Translations under genes and position numbers: made by a program
In this document: piece after piece, positions 44,622 to 57,027 of the stretch
How the letters are laid out: each line of letters starts with the position of its first letter
How positions within the stretch are numbered: the stretch's first letter is position 1
Source: Guyanagaster necrorhizus
Taxonomy: Eukaryota; Basidiomycota; Agaricomycetes; Agaricales; Physalacriaceae
Reading direction: 5' to 3'
Length of the DNA stretch: 64,000 nt
Assembly: GCF_019112545.1 (NCBI RefSeq)
Contig: NW_025064903.1
Span: forward strand, 631,698-695,697
Notes under the pieces: model-generated
The model's input: only the letters and a program-made list of their open reading frames with translations
The model's database searches: none
Told to the model about the DNA's origin: nothing

Positions 44622-47574
44622 ATGCCTTCCGTCCATCCTGCAGAGGATGGAGATGGCGAAAACCCAGGGATTCCGCCCATGAATGCCCAAGGGATACCAG
44701 ATGAATCTGATGACTCTGAGCACGTTGTCCAGCCTGGAACGACGGCTAATCCCCCTCAGCGACAGAAGAAGGCAGCTCGCAGTGTATTTGGGGTGCAGCA
44801 ACGTGAATTCAAGGTCGGAGGTGCGTTACCATGTTCTTTTTACTTGCCGCACATCTCACTGAAAGTGAAGGGAATGACCCGTCCGACTATGAACAAAAAT
44901 TTCCGGAAGATAAACAGCACGAGGAACTGGGTCCGCTTGCTAGAGTATGGCGTACATACCTTGAAGAGTGTGATGCATTTGACAAGGAGATGTTGGATGA
45001 ATGGAGGGATGGACTAGATGTTTTCCTGGTTTTCGTGAGTGCGAATACTGCAATTCGAATTTTCCTTTGTTGACGACTGAATGAAAGGCTGGTCTCTTCG
45101 CTGCCGTGGTCACTACGTTCGTTGCTCAGACATCGCAGAGCCTTCAAGTCGACTACGGTCAAGTCACGGCGACACTTGTGTACGAGCTCATCGACGTCCA
45201 GCGTGCGGCGGCCAATGGCTCCTCCGTGAACGACGTTCCCCGTTCAGACCTTACTCCGTTTTCGACATTTAGTCCCGCGACATCTGATGTGTTAGTCAAC
45301 GGACTGTGGTTTACCAGTCTCTCATTCAGTTTGACAACCGCACTATTTGCTGTCCTGACAAAACAATGGATTCACCAGTATGTCACCGTTCCGTCGGGGA
45401 CACCACGGGACAAGTGCCGTGTACGTCAATTCCGGTACATGGGGCTCCAGCAGTGGAGTGTGGGTCTCATCATTGGGTTGTTACCTGTTCTGTTGAGCGC
45501 GTCAGTTGGAATGTTTTTTCTAGGTCTGGTTATTTTTTTAGTCCCACTGAAAGTGTCAATTGCATATGTTGTCGGGATCATCGCCTCTGTGTCCTTCGCT
45601 GCGTATTTCATCACGAATTTCCTTCCGATTTGGTACGCTTCATGCCCGTACAAGACGCCATTGTCGCATTATGTGTTCCTTCTCTATGCCTATCTCGCTC
45701 ATCTCATATCCCCGGTCTCTTGCTCGGCACCATTGTCGAGGCCTCGGGCCATCCACTCACTGCGAGACGTTGAGCTTGTAGCTGTGAAGTCCTGTGCGGA
45801 TGACATCGATGTATATGCATTGGCCTGGTTGTTCGGCATGTCGTCCAACCCTAGTGTACAGAACATTGTTGTACAATCAACCAGTGCTTTACCGCTGAGG
45901 TCAGTGGAATCTCTAAAACAACATGTGAAGGGATTTTTGGACATATACAATACCCTCATTGAACGCATGCCAGATCATCCTCAAGAAAGTGTGCTCGATC
46001 GCCTTGTTCGCACAAGTCTCCGCTTCGACGTCCATGCATACTACTTGTGGTCCATAAACCGAAAAACGGAAAATGATGAATTCTCCCCAGGGGTCTATGC
46101 GGAGCTTTTGTGTATCCGGAGCCAGTATGGTACTTCAAGTTCGAAAGAGGTCGCGGCACTGGTGAAAACTCAATTGACTTTTTCCGGACATGAACATCTG
46201 CATCTGCAGCCGATTGTATGGGTCTATTTGCTCCAGAGATTGCCACCCTTTGATGTACATGATGGTCTCCTTCAAATGTTCTTCCATGCAATTCCCTCAA
46301 CCTACTGGCATGCGAACTATGTCCCGCCTCCTCTTTTCCTGGCAAGGGACGGACTGAAGATTTGTTTGACTGGCGACTCCAGAGATCATGACGTGGTTGA
46401 TCTTCCAACAGCTGTTGAAACGTATCTGTATCCCTACGTTGCCGATGTCATATTGCGCCGTTTCAGGGGTGTGGAAGACAGTGTTTTCGATTCTGATCCC
46501 GCCGACGAATTTCCCACACCTCAGGATTCTCGACTATGCACACTTTTGACGATAGCTGGCTCTCCTTCTATGGAAATGGCAGCTGTCAACAATTCTCACA
46601 TTGATACTTTTCTTGGAACGGTTATTAAAGAAATTGGAGTGTATATGGGTGTTGGTTCATCCCAGTTATATGATGATCCAGGGTACAACAAGATGCCTTC
46701 TTTCAGACTAGATTGCAATCGCTATGCAGTTCTGAAGCTGCTGTATACATTGGTGTCATCTGAGGACTTCAGTGGCAGCACCTTGATGACAAGTGGAGAT
46801 CAGAGAATCTTGTTGGTGATTTTTCTTCGTGTACTCAAACCGACGTTTCCTCGACCTCGATTTCTTCCCGACTCAGAGGACTGGTGCACCCCATACATGG
46901 CTTCCAACTTTGCCCGAATCGCTTTCCAGGATAATCCATGGATAGTTCAATATGAACCCAAATACCTCTCTCACTTTAAACTGGCAGCAGAACTCGCTAC
47001 TTTTTTCTTCCAGTTCCCCCCCATCATGGAGGAGGTCTTTTCTCATGTCGTTTCACAGCGTCTTCTTGACCAGATATTATATAACACTAATCTGGCATTA
47101 GCTGATCCGGCATTCTTACCTGATCTGCCGATAATCCTTCATGCCTTTATCAACGGGCTGGCATCAAACTCTGTGATCTCCCAAATGTCCACTGACTACC
47201 TCTTTGAATCCGACATCCTCTTCAGGGCTTGTACAGTACTTGTTTCATGGGACAAAGCTGACAGCCTCCGTCGTCTCACCCTTCTTCGTCCAGCAAATGA
47301 TCCCGCTTGGCCTGAGTGCCTGCAGAAGCTCGACACCGTTTCTGAGCAGTGGCCGAGTTTCATGGAGAATCACGCTTGTACTATTGCAGGCTTCAGGGGA
47401 TTCATTGAAGGAGGTTGTGTGGGAGACTTTGGACTGGGTGGGTGTCCACCGGGACAAGCTCCGGATAAAGAGAAGTTGAAGTTGCCACAAAAGCATTGGC
47501 ATCGGCTGCGGCGGCCTCGCAGTAGTGGGGTGACAGTGGAGGGAACGATGCACAATGGTAGTAAGTGTGAATAG
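44622..47574 (+). CDS. DUF6535 membrane protein 3 (intact, about 949 aa)
   Basis: Three exons in phase (44622-44820, 44871-45034, 45088-47574), with 50- and 53-nt introns at the same places as in genes 1 and 2. Exon 1 starts MPSVHPAEDGDGENPGIPPM. Exon 2 has NDPSDYEQKFPEDKQHEELG and ARVWRTYLEECDAFDKEMLD. Exon 3 has AGLFAAVVTTFVAQTSQSLQ (helix 1), LVNGLWFTSLSFSLTTALF (helix 2), VPSGTPRDKCRVRQFRYMGL, LIIGLLPVLLSASVGMFFLG (helix 3) and YVVGIIASVSFAAYFITNFL (helix 4). The long helical C-terminal region contains AWLFGMSSNPSVQNIVVQST, a block shared with gene 1 (YWLYDMSSNPAVRSIVIQAI). Function unknown. Probably anchored in a membrane with a large cytosolic part. Confidence 0.8.
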
Positions 47575-48001
47575 ATTGTATTCCTAGATAATGTATGTAT
47601 TGATGTCTCATGCATTCCCGAGTATCTGTATTACATAGTGTTTATTTATGAAAACATGTCGTGGTTGAATCCACCTCAAACTTTGTGAACAACTGATTAA
47701 CAATTGACTATTGACTACCCGAATATGATGTTAGATCAAGTCTTGGTTGAGCATTTGATAGTAGAAATTGGTGCGGAAATAAATCTACTGACCTTTGTCT
47801 GCTACTCGACGTGTCGTTACACGTGTAAGGCTGCAGATCAGCCATCTTGCGGGTACATGTCAGAGAATTTGGACAACAACGTCAAACAATCATTTGACCA
47901 TCATCAACCCAAGGCCTATCGTTGCCTCTCTCTATCAGATATGTGTAGTGTTTATATTTCGTCCTGAATAACTACGGATTAATAAGCGTTCAACTTCAGC
48001 C
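47575..48001. other. Intergenic region
   Basis: 427 bases, AT-rich. An 87-codon frame at 47704-47967 (plus) has no motif and poor composition. I do not call it a gene. Confidence 0.4.
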
Positions 48002-48768
48002 ATGGATAGCCTTCCCCAAGAACTCACGGACGCCATAGTGCGCATCCTTAGCAACGACCGTCGCAGTCTTTGCGCAATTTTATCTGTACCGCGCTCCCTA
48101 CGTTCTCAAGCGAGAGTCCTTTTTTTCCGTATTGTCTACCTTAAGAAAGAACGGCTTTCTTTAACCTGTGTGCGATGTAACCGGATATTCCACATCTGGT
48201 GAAGGATCTATTCGTGGCCCTACCCTTCACTATGGAACACAGATACAGTCTTGATCGACTCCTAGAGTGTTATCCTCTTTCCAATGTCCGAAGACTCACC
48301 ATAGAACATCGGATTCGGTGCTCCAGCATCAAAAACGACGTTCCCAGCGCCTTGTTATCGTATCCTCTGACCTCACTGACGCTCAACATTCAATTGCACC
48401 GGTATGAGGATCTGTATGAGCTTCTGATGTGTTATCCAACTCTCAAACATCTTGACACTTCTTTCGCCGATGTTTTGGATATGAATCGTATGACGGGAAT
48501 GGACTCAGAGAGGATCAAGGTCAACCAGGGCGCGATCCTCTCAATCCAAGACTTGTCCACCTCGAGTTCCATCCTCCACCTCTGTTCGTCCATACAGCTA
48601 TTTGTGGTGGTAGAATGGTACCCAAGGAAACCTGACGCAGATTTGTTGGAAATAACGCGGCGGTTCATCTGCAATGCGCTCCCTCGTTTACATTTGACGA
48701 ATAGGTTGGAGGTCCATTGCAAGGTGTTACAACATTCATTCGATGAAATGATGTACTTGACGGGCTAG
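48002..48768 (+). pseudogene. F-box/LRR-like gene with a frame break
   Basis: Starts MDSLPQELTDAIVRILSNDR with SLCAILSVPRSLRSQARVLF, an F-box-like N-terminus. The frame stops at about 48200. The downstream frame (PDIPHLVKDLFVALPFTMEH, then LDRLLECYPLSNVRRLTIEH, LTSLTLNIQLHRYEDLYELL, YPTLKHLDTSF) continues the protein with leucine-rich units in another phase. No GT-AG intron convincingly joins them around CGATGTAACCGG. It is short for the family and ends without the usual C-terminus. Either a frameshifted pseudogene or an unusual splice. If active it would be an SCF substrate receptor. Confidence 0.5.
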
Positions 48769-48779
48769 ATATAAAGGTT

Positions 48780-49078
48780 GTCTTTCTTTAGCTTTTCCGA
48801 ATTTTATTCTTCCCGTTTCATATATATTTTGCATCCCTTTCCCTGTGCCAGGAGCTCATCTGAAAGTTTAAACAAATCTATCGGTCTTATTACTGCGCCA
48901 TCGTCGAATTTGAACCCATGTAGGTTGATCCTGGGCAGACTGAGCTCACCAGCCTTCTTCACATACTGCGGCCCGAACAGCACCTTTACCTCACCCTTGA
49001 AAGCACCGATCAGTGATCTCTCGGGCGTGAACTATGTAATGATGTTTCCTAGCACATGCAGCGAATATTAGTCATGTC
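48780..49078 (-). other. Unassigned coding-like exon
   Basis: The minus strand is open from about 49033 to 48780 and reads FTPERSLIGAFKGEVKVLFG, QYVKKAGELSLPRINLHGFK, FDDGAVIRPIDLFKLSDELL. Its composition is well ordered. It follows a good branch site and acceptor (ACTAAT...TGCTAG, about 49027-49055). It could be the last exon of the polymerase-like gene upstream or a remnant of another gene. I do not recognise the domain. Confidence 0.35.
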
Positions 49079-49296
49079 GAACGTGAAGCGGATAAGGCTC
49101 TCCAGATAACTCGTGAAGACTGATAGACTAACTGACATACAGACCGTAAAACTTTCCATCCTAAAGACATTAGCATAGCCTTTCTACGGTGACTAGGTGA
49201 TATTCGTTGATAGTGCTAATACGTGGTGGTGTTCATCCGTGATATATGAACGTAAACACTTTCAGAACGTCCGATGATGAAATAGTCTGTGGGTGT

Positions 49297-51394
49297 CTAG
49301 GTCGATTTTGTGAGCTTTTCAACAGGACGCTTTCGGTATATCATATGACGGAATAGCATGCGCTTTGTCTTTCCCATCTCAATATACTCTTCCAGAATGC
49401 GGTATTTTTGTTGGAGTACGAGGGGTATATATGAATCCTTCAACCGATTGTCAGATGAAAAGTCCAAGTATTGTATATCAAATACGCACCTGAAGACAGT
49501 ACGCTGCCAGTTCTCGTCGAGTAGAGGAGTCAGCATCTGGGCCAGCTTGTAGCTTCGGTATATCGCTGTATGCAACATCCCCTTTCAGCGTCTCGGGCTC
49601 ATCGCACAGCAACTTTGCGGCGACGTTTCCGAGCCCGTAACTCCGGAGACGGAACTTGTCATGGTTGCAAGCAAAGTGGCGGAACATATCAAGCACCACT
49701 CTGCCTGGAATGGCAACCGTTCGGCCCATCCAGTCTTTATATTTTAAGCTATACCATGTTTGTGGTTCCGAGGAGGTTGGAGGGCCTAAAGAAATGCATT
49801 AGAAGAAGAGCCGATGTCAGAGATGATAACAGTACCGGCTTTCAACCGTCCCAGTCTCAGGTCAAAACCCAGTTGACGGCTCCGAGTGATCAGGTAATCT
49901 AGGTCGAAATTTAAGATATTCCAACCGGTCATGACATCCGGATCTATATCATGGATGAATTCCTGCCAGGCAACTAGCATCTCTCTCTCTGAGGTATACG
50001 ATTGAACATAAGCTCCCTCGATAGGATCGCACGAGCCAACAGTAAAAATGACACGCAAGAACGGGTCTTTGGTCCCTTTCGAAGTCCCATCAATTGAGAC
50101 TAAGCAAATCGGGAGAAAAAGGTAAACTTGCCTGGGTGCGAAACTATATTGGATATCTGTATGACGGGATCCTGTAAAGACTCGGAGATGAATTTCCCTG
50201 GTTTCTTGGGATCTTCTCGTGTCATGGATTCGATATCAAAGTACAGAATCCTAAGCGGAGCATCCGGGATTCTCGAATCGGACGCGTTTAACGCGTTATG
50301 ACTGTTGAAAATGATGAGAGATTGAAGTTCCGACACATGCTCGACCAACGCACGGGATGGTCAGCTCGATCTGGCATCTTGAGACTTGATCGCTTGTTCC
50401 CGTGAGCGCATAAGTCTCAGCAGGACATTCAATCCAGCCTCCCATGCCGGGTAACTGTGCGGATGCAATACTGGAGATGGTAATTGGTGCAGCATATGCC
50501 ATAGCAGACTAACCTGATGGTCAGCCAAAAAGCGTGTCACAGCGTCTGTCTGTGGATTGACAAATGTGTACAGGCCGGCATCCTCAAGTAGCTGTGATCA
50601 TCCGGTATCAGTCAAGATGCATCCGCTGAACATCAAAGAACTTATTTTTGCTGCCAAGAAGCGCGTTTGTGCCAGAAAATGTTAGTTTCAATAGTCTGTC
50701 AGTACCTTGCATATTCTGTTCATCGAGAACAACGCTAATATCAATGTCGCTACCACTAAGACCGAGTTCCTGGTTACCGATTATCAGATCGCATCGATTG
50801 GTGAGCCATGAAGAGCGAATCCATACACGAAGATGCGCCTTTAATGCTTCCACGTCCCAATAATCACCTGAGATGGAGTTTGGATACGCGTAGATGTATG
50901 GTTTAAAACCAGTGATAGTTGCCAAAACGCTGTTTCCGGACTTGTTATCGCTTAGTCAATATCTTGCACGAGACGCCACTCGTACATACCGTCATAACAC
51001 CGTACACCAAAAGGTCGCCACATTCATGTGACGACTCCTGGACATCGACAAGCTGGAAGACTGCAAAGTAATCCATCAATATCATCGTGGCAGGGAAGAG
51101 GTATATACCTATGTTATCGCGTAGAGAATCGGGCCTAGAACATGTAGTGCGTTGTTGCACATCTCGCAGTTTTTTTTGCTCTAAGGATCGAGTTGGGCCA
51201 TTATCCGTTAACAGGCTCCTCTGTGTATCCCTTTGGTTGAAGTTTGCAGCTGTAGTTAGATTTCCTCGAAAAACATTGACCTGTCCTTCCACTTCACTAC
51301 GAGTGGCACCCCCGGAAAACGTGGATAATAATCTGCCAGCACAAGTAGCGATGGGCCTCTGGAAGATAGCCTGGGATCTGGAGCTACAGGGCAA
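49297..51394 (-). CDS. Pol delta-like family-B polymerase, exonuclease domain only
   Basis: Spliced minus-strand exons give NIVFQLVDVQESSHECGDLL, GVMTSGNSVLATITGFKPYI (intron ending AACAAG), VEALKAHLRVWIRSSWLTNR, GSDIDISVVLDEQNMQGTD. Exo I follows in LRILYFDIESMTRED...QDPVIQISNIV, then VQSYTSEREMLVAWQEFIHD, Exo II in VMTGWNILNFDLDYLITRSR, and VVLDMFRHFACNHDKFRLRS. Exo III spans a ~49-nt intron: ELAAYCLQ-DSYIPLVLQQKY. All carboxylates of the 3'-5' exonuclease (DIE, NFDLD, YxxxD) are present. Downstream, EYIEMGKTKRML leads to a stop, and the palm, fingers, thumb and cysteine motifs of Pol delta are absent. A full enzyme has about 1100 residues; this has about 550. Either a truncated duplicate or a free exonuclease protein. 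Confidence 0.7.
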
Positions 51395-51444
51395 GAATAA
51401 GCGCGATACCTAGCAGCAATATAATATAGGTGACGGACACGCAA

Positions 51445-52163
51445 CGCGTGGTTGTCCTGGTGAACAGCAGGCCTGAAAAGCGCCGGTGCATTGCGAGTCC
51501 CACTACCAGAGATACGTATTTAATGGTCAATACGAGATTTTAGTCGTTCCGCAGATGATCGATGATCGATGATTTATCGTTGCGTAGGGAATGTTGAGTG
51601 GTTAGGCTGAAGAGAACAAAAAGTACAAACATAGCAAAACTCGGAAAAAAAACAATCACCTGACAGCTAACGACACGAAAGTCAACCAGAAGAATATACA
51701 TTTCATTGATAACTAGAACACAGATCAGATAACAAACTAAGACATGCAGCACCTAGAAATCAGATATAACAGCTTCAGATACCCATGCACTGGCAAGTCT
51801 AATACCCAACTCCTGCAGTGAATGAGATGGACAGTTGTTGAAATTGAGTTTTCATTCAGTGAAGAAAATGTGTTTACCAATACATTGATACAGATGATAA
51901 TACATCACAATGAATACTACATAGTCATGTAAATATTTTATAGATAATAGTACATAAAAACAGTTCCTGCTATCAGTTGATGATGACCACTTGGATAGGC
52001 TGAGCTCTAGTGAGCTCAACACCCAAGTACTCAAGCCAAGGTGTTGAAGCTAACAGATTCACAAAATGAACTTTTTTCTGCTTCCTCTTCTGCAAATAAT
52101 CATTGCTCCATTGTCATGTCTACTACTCATTGTCTGATGACAGTACTCTCTATGCTGTGTGTG
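51445..52163. other. Intergenic, CpG-poor sequence
   Basis: Up to about 51600 the sequence is host-like with CpG. After about 51720 CpG disappears and the sequence is AT-rich with stops in all frames, as in the decayed transposons. Probably an unclassified old element, into which the solo Copia LTR was inserted. Confidence 0.45.
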
Positions 52164-52367
52164 TGTTAGGATAGCAATTCCAAGTGAGTATGAGAATGTA
52201 CTCAAAGACACTATGTCAAACAGCAGCTGACTTAGACCATGATCAGGACTTATATAGTATTTCATAGAAAGCTCTTAAAGTAGTACAAAATGTATTTAAG
52301 TATGATGTCTCTCTCTTGAGAGGCTAATCTAATCCTCTATACTGTACTCTCCTCTGTACTTTCAACA
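52164..52367 (+). repeat. Solo Copia LTR with 5-bp target duplication
   Basis: 204 bp beginning TGTTAGGATAGCAATTC and ending TTCAACA, clearly the same family as the Copia LTR at 43578-43785. It is flanked by GTGTG on both sides (52159-52163 and 52368-52372). A solo LTR with an intact target duplication indicates LTR-LTR recombination after insertion. Confidence 0.85.
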
Positions 52368-52450
52368 GTGTGGATGCACTACTATCTGCCTAGAACACCA
52401 TTGCTATAGTGAGTGTTATGTGAGTTGCTGTTGTCCTGGCTGAAGCCATG

Positions 52451-53122
52451 TGTTAAGCCCAAGTGACACATGACCTAAAACACATGATAAGCAGGCACTG
52501 TATCATATTTGTATAGTCATGCCTGAGTTCACTATATGTGTCTATACAGTATTGTGTTTTAAGGCCTTGCAGTTGGCTCAAGGTAGAATGGTGAAATATA
52601 AACTTTAGCTCAAAGCTGGAGATATACAGTGAGAGCTAGCCTACTTATATACTAGTCATCCATCAAGATATAAATATTACTACTAATTGTATCTGTCCAG
52701 GTCATTATGCTCCTTGTCCTTGAGCATTGCTACTGTCCACAAAAGAGTTGTTGTATGTCATCAAGAGGCATTATTGCATTGGAGAACAATAACAGACTTG
52801 GCTTGTTGTGATAACTAAGCCTGTCCCACAGTCCTAAGTGCTGGCTTTAAGCACTCTGACTAAGCATAAATAGGAGTTAAAATAAAGAAAAAGTAGAAAA
52901 ATTATAACATTACCTCCTCTTTAAGATCATTGTTCTAATGGCTTAATTTAAAGATAATTTGTAGTTGTATATGGTGTTGTCAGCATGCATTCATTTTTTA
53001 TTTATCTATTAGTTAGATTCTGGATCATAGCCCTTTCAGCTAACCAAATAATTGATTGTTGTTATTGTTCCTCCTTTATGTGCTTGGATTTTGTGAAGTC
53101 AATGATTAAGGACCTGATAAAT
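52451..53122 (-). mobile_element. Gypsy element E4, 3' end (LTR 52451-52909 and chromodomain)
   Basis: The LTR (459 bp, TGTTAAG...ATAACA) carries the conserved minus-strand motif CAGCTTTGAGCTAA at 52605-52618. Inside it follow a purine tract and a decayed chromodomain (NYLVS-stop-KGYDPESN, about 53000-53060). The element is cut at 53122 by insertion of E2 and continues at 61268. Confidence 0.75.
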
Positions 53123-53587
53123 TGTTAGACTCAAGCCACATGTGATTGACAAGCATGTGATAAACTAATGTGGCTTCACATTTGAGCCTTCCATTAGAGT
53201 TCACTGTATGTACTTGCATTGACTCCCTGTGCTTCAAGGCTTTGTGTGACTAGCTCAAGAGTAGAATGAGATGAAATAAACTTTAGCTCAAAGCTGGAGT
53301 TTACCAGTGAGAGCAGGCTTCTTAAATACTGTTACAAGGTCTGCTAATAATACTATGTACTTATTGTGTGTTTCTCTGTCCTTGGTGCTCATTGTCCTTG
53401 AGCATCACTACCATACATAAAAGGCTGATTGTGCATCATTGGGCAATGCTGTTGCATTAAAAGACAATGACAAACTTGGCTAGTTGTGATGACTAAGCCT
53501 TGTCCCACAGTCCTAAGCACTCATTCTAGTGCCCTGACTAAGCATAAATAGGAGTTAATTCTAGAAAAGAAATAGAAAATCATAACA
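53123..53587 (-). repeat. E2 3' LTR
   Basis: TG...CA ends, ATAACA terminus, followed by the purine tract (minus strand AAGAGGAGATAA). The motif CAGCTTTGAGCTAA is at 53283-53296 on the minus strand. Confidence 0.85.
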
Positions 53588-56500
53588 TTATCTCCTCTTA
53601 AGACCATCATCCTGATGGCTTAATTTAGAGATAATTCGTAGTCCCAGATTGTGTCATCAGCATTCATGAGCTTTTTATTTACCCACTGGTTGGATTCTGG
53701 TTCATATCCCTTCCAGCTAACCAGGTAGTTGACTGTAGTTGTCATTCCACTCCTCTTTGCTTTGATTTTTTGTAATTTGTGGTTTAAGATCTGATCGACT
53801 TCATAGTGTTTTTTATTGTTGATAAGATCTGAGGGTGGCAGCAGAGGTCATTCCTGGTTAGGAAATGCTGGTGCAATATAGAGTGTCAATAATGTCTCAT
53901 TGAAGACATCATGAATTTTCCAAGTGGGTGGTAGTCACAATTTATAAGCACTAGCCCCTACTTTTAAGGTTATTGGAAAGGGGCTCATGTGTTTATCTGC
54001 CAATTTGTGTTTTAGGCATAGTAGATGAAGATTGGTGGTGTCCAACTAAACCTTATCATTAATAGAATATTTGTGGGCTTGTCAATGATGTTTATTGTAT
54101 TAGGTTTTCATGGTTGCAGTAGCTCTTTTGAGGGCTGTCTTGGTCTCTGTGTGGATCTTTGCCATTGGAGTGGCAAAGTCCATGGAGACAAGAGTGGTTG
54201 TTCAATATCATTCTGTTTGGGTGACATTTGGATGTCACTCATGATTGACAAAAAATAGTGTCTTCTCTGTTGCCAAGTAGACCCAGTTGTTGTGTTGGAA
54301 GGCAGCAAGAGCAAGCCATTCTACCCAATCATCTTGTCGGTAGTTAATAAACAGGCAGAGATACTTTTTGACCTCTTAGTTTGCATACTCCATCTGTTCA
54401 TTGATTTGTGGGTGATAGGCAGTTGATGTATTGTGCTTGATGTGCAGGAGGTAGTAGAGGTCATCCAAAAACTTTGAGACAAACTGAGGGCCTCTGTCTG
54501 AGATGACTATCTTCAGCATGCCATCCTTGGTATAGACCTTGTCCTGTAGGATTTTTGCCCATCCTTCAGAGGTTAGTTCAGTGAAACAGGCTATCAGGAT
54601 GATTGCTTTTGAGAATCAATTGACTATGATGATGATTGTGTCATAGCTGTTGCAGTCTGAGAGGCTAGTGATCATGTCAATGAAGATGTGAGTCTATGGT
54701 GTTGATGGGATCTCATTCAGATGCAGTGGGGCTGCTTGTGCCTGCATTGATGATTTTCTCTGTTGACAGACTTCACATGCTTTGATGTATGTGATGATGT
54801 CATTATCTATTTTGGGCCACCAGTATTCTCATAATACTAACTTCTTGGTTTTAGCAATGCTGGGATGGCTGGCAGTGGCATGATCATTGCAAGTGGCAAT
54901 GATTTTGCCATACAGTCATTGATCTCAGGGAATATAGATATGTCTATCATAACAGATCAATCCCCCTTCTTTCATCATCTCCTGTTCATAATTAAGAGAG
55001 GGAGCCACTCATTGGTCCCATTTGTGGCTGTTGCAAGTCACACTCTTAATGCACTTGTAAATTTCTTTCTCTGTTGGCATTATTATAGCTCTGAAGTGTT
55101 TGGACTGCAGCAATGTGACTCCTTCATTATTGGCTCCTCTCTGATCATGGTCTGCCTGTCAGCTGAGAAGATCAGCCTTTTTGTTCACCATTCCTGCCTT
55201 GTGATGCAGGATGTACTGGTATTGGCTGAGTTTAGTAATCTATCTGGCTTGTTGATGATTAAGCTTCTGAGATTGTCAGAAGTATTGGAGATTTTGATGA
55301 TCTGTCCAGATCTCAAAAACCTTTATGGCTTCAATCAGATAATGTTACTATTCTTTAAGGGCAATCATGATGGCAAGGAGTTCCTTGTCATAGATCTCAT
55401 AGTTTTGTTTGGTGATTGTGAGAGCCTTAGATAAGAATGCAATAGGACACTATTTTTTATCCTGTTCTTGTGAGAGCACCACTCTAACTGCTCCTTTGCT
55501 AGAATTGGCTTCAACTCAGAATCTCCCTTTTTGAGCGGGGATGGTGAGCATGATATCCTTAGTGAGTCATCATTTTAGGTCATTGAAGGCTGTCTGTTGG
55601 GAGAGCCTCCAAGTCCAGAGAGCATTGCTAGTTAATTGTGTCATTAGCCAGACAATTTTGCTATAGTCTTGAATGAAGCATTGGTAAAAATTTATGAACT
55701 CCAAGAATGATTATAACTCCTTTTTCTTGGTTGGTTCCAGCCACTCTGTCACTCTCACTACTTTGATGAGATCTATGCAGATGCTTTTCTTGCTAATAAT
55801 GACCCTGAGGTACTCAGTCTTGAGTATCTTGAATTTGCACTTCTCTGCTTTGAGAAACAGCCTGTGTTTTCTCATTAAGATTAGTACTTGCCATACTAGC
55901 TTTTAGTGCTCCTCCTTTGTTTTCTACATGATCAGAATATCATTGAGATAAATAGTGACTCTTCCAGTGGCGATGAAATCTTTGAATATGTCATTCATCA
56001 TCCACTGGAATGTTGCTGGAGAATTGGTGAGCTCAAAGAACATGACTGTTGGCTCAAACAATCTCTGATTTGTTCTAAACACAGCCTTTTATTTATCTCT
56101 CTCTTTAATGCAAACATTGTTATATCTCCATCAGACATTGAGTTTGGTATAGTATCTGATGCCTCAGAGCTTGTTTATCAGTTTTGAGATTAACAGAAGG
56201 GGGTAACAATTTTTGAATATCATTTTGTTAAGTTTTCAATAATCTTGAACAGGCTGGAGTTTGCTGTCCTTCTTTTTGATGAAGAAGAATGGTGATGCCA
56301 TCAGAGATTTTGATAGTCAAATTTGTCTGCTGGATAGATTTTCATCCAAGAACTTATTAAGTTTTTGTTGTTTGTTGATGCTGAGAGGATAGGTTTTGCA
56401 ATCCAAATTGGCATTGGCATTTAGGATTAGCTCAATCACATGATCCTATAGTTTCAGCCCTGATAGCTCATTAAAACTTTCTTTTTTAAACAGATCCTTA

Positions 56501-56832
56501 AAGTCACAAGCCTATTTGGGCACTATTTCTTTAAAGATTTTTTTCTCTTTCTATTTGTTAGCTTTGGTGGCTAGGTTATTGGCATGGTGAACAGCATGAA
56601 TATATAGCTCATGCTGGAGGTCAACAGCAAGGATAGTTTCTCCATCTTCCATCTCTTTATCCCACTGATCCTCCAGGTCCTCATTGAGTAGTTTGAAAGG
56701 GATTTTTTGACATTAGCACCTTGTGAATGTGATCTGCCTAGTCTTCCAATTAATTAGTGGATTATAGTGTATCAGCCAATTGTGGCCAAGAAAGACCTCC
56801 TTAGCCCCCAGGTCTGTGACAGCCAAGTCAAT

Positions 56833-57027
56833 TCATTCAGAATGGTCACTGATTGTGAGTTGAAGCTTCATAAATTCGATAATTGAATCAGCTTGATTTT
56901 TGGTTCCATCAGCATTATATACTGAGATTGAGGCCACCATAGCCCTTGCTGAGAGTTGATGCTTGTCGACAAAAGCATGATTAATCAAACTCCCAGTGCA
57001 GCCACTGTCAATCAAGGCAGTTACCAT
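56833..57027 (-). pseudogene. E2 aspartic protease domain
   Basis: The open segment reads MVTALIDSGCTGSLINHAFV, with an intact DSG catalytic triplet, then NADGTKNQADSIIEF and LQLTISDHSE. This is the retropepsin fold of Gypsy Gag-Pol. It is the only protease in the window that retains its catalytic Asp, but the surrounding polyprotein is broken. Confidence 0.75.

Noticed and set aside
47704..47967. 87-codon plus-strand frame
   Set aside because: No motif, ordinary intergenic composition and no intron or promoter support.
54025..56187. Plus-strand frames of 77-189 codons in E2
   Set aside because: Antisense to E2 Pol; the domain motifs are on the minus strand and the long frames come from CpG/stop depletion.
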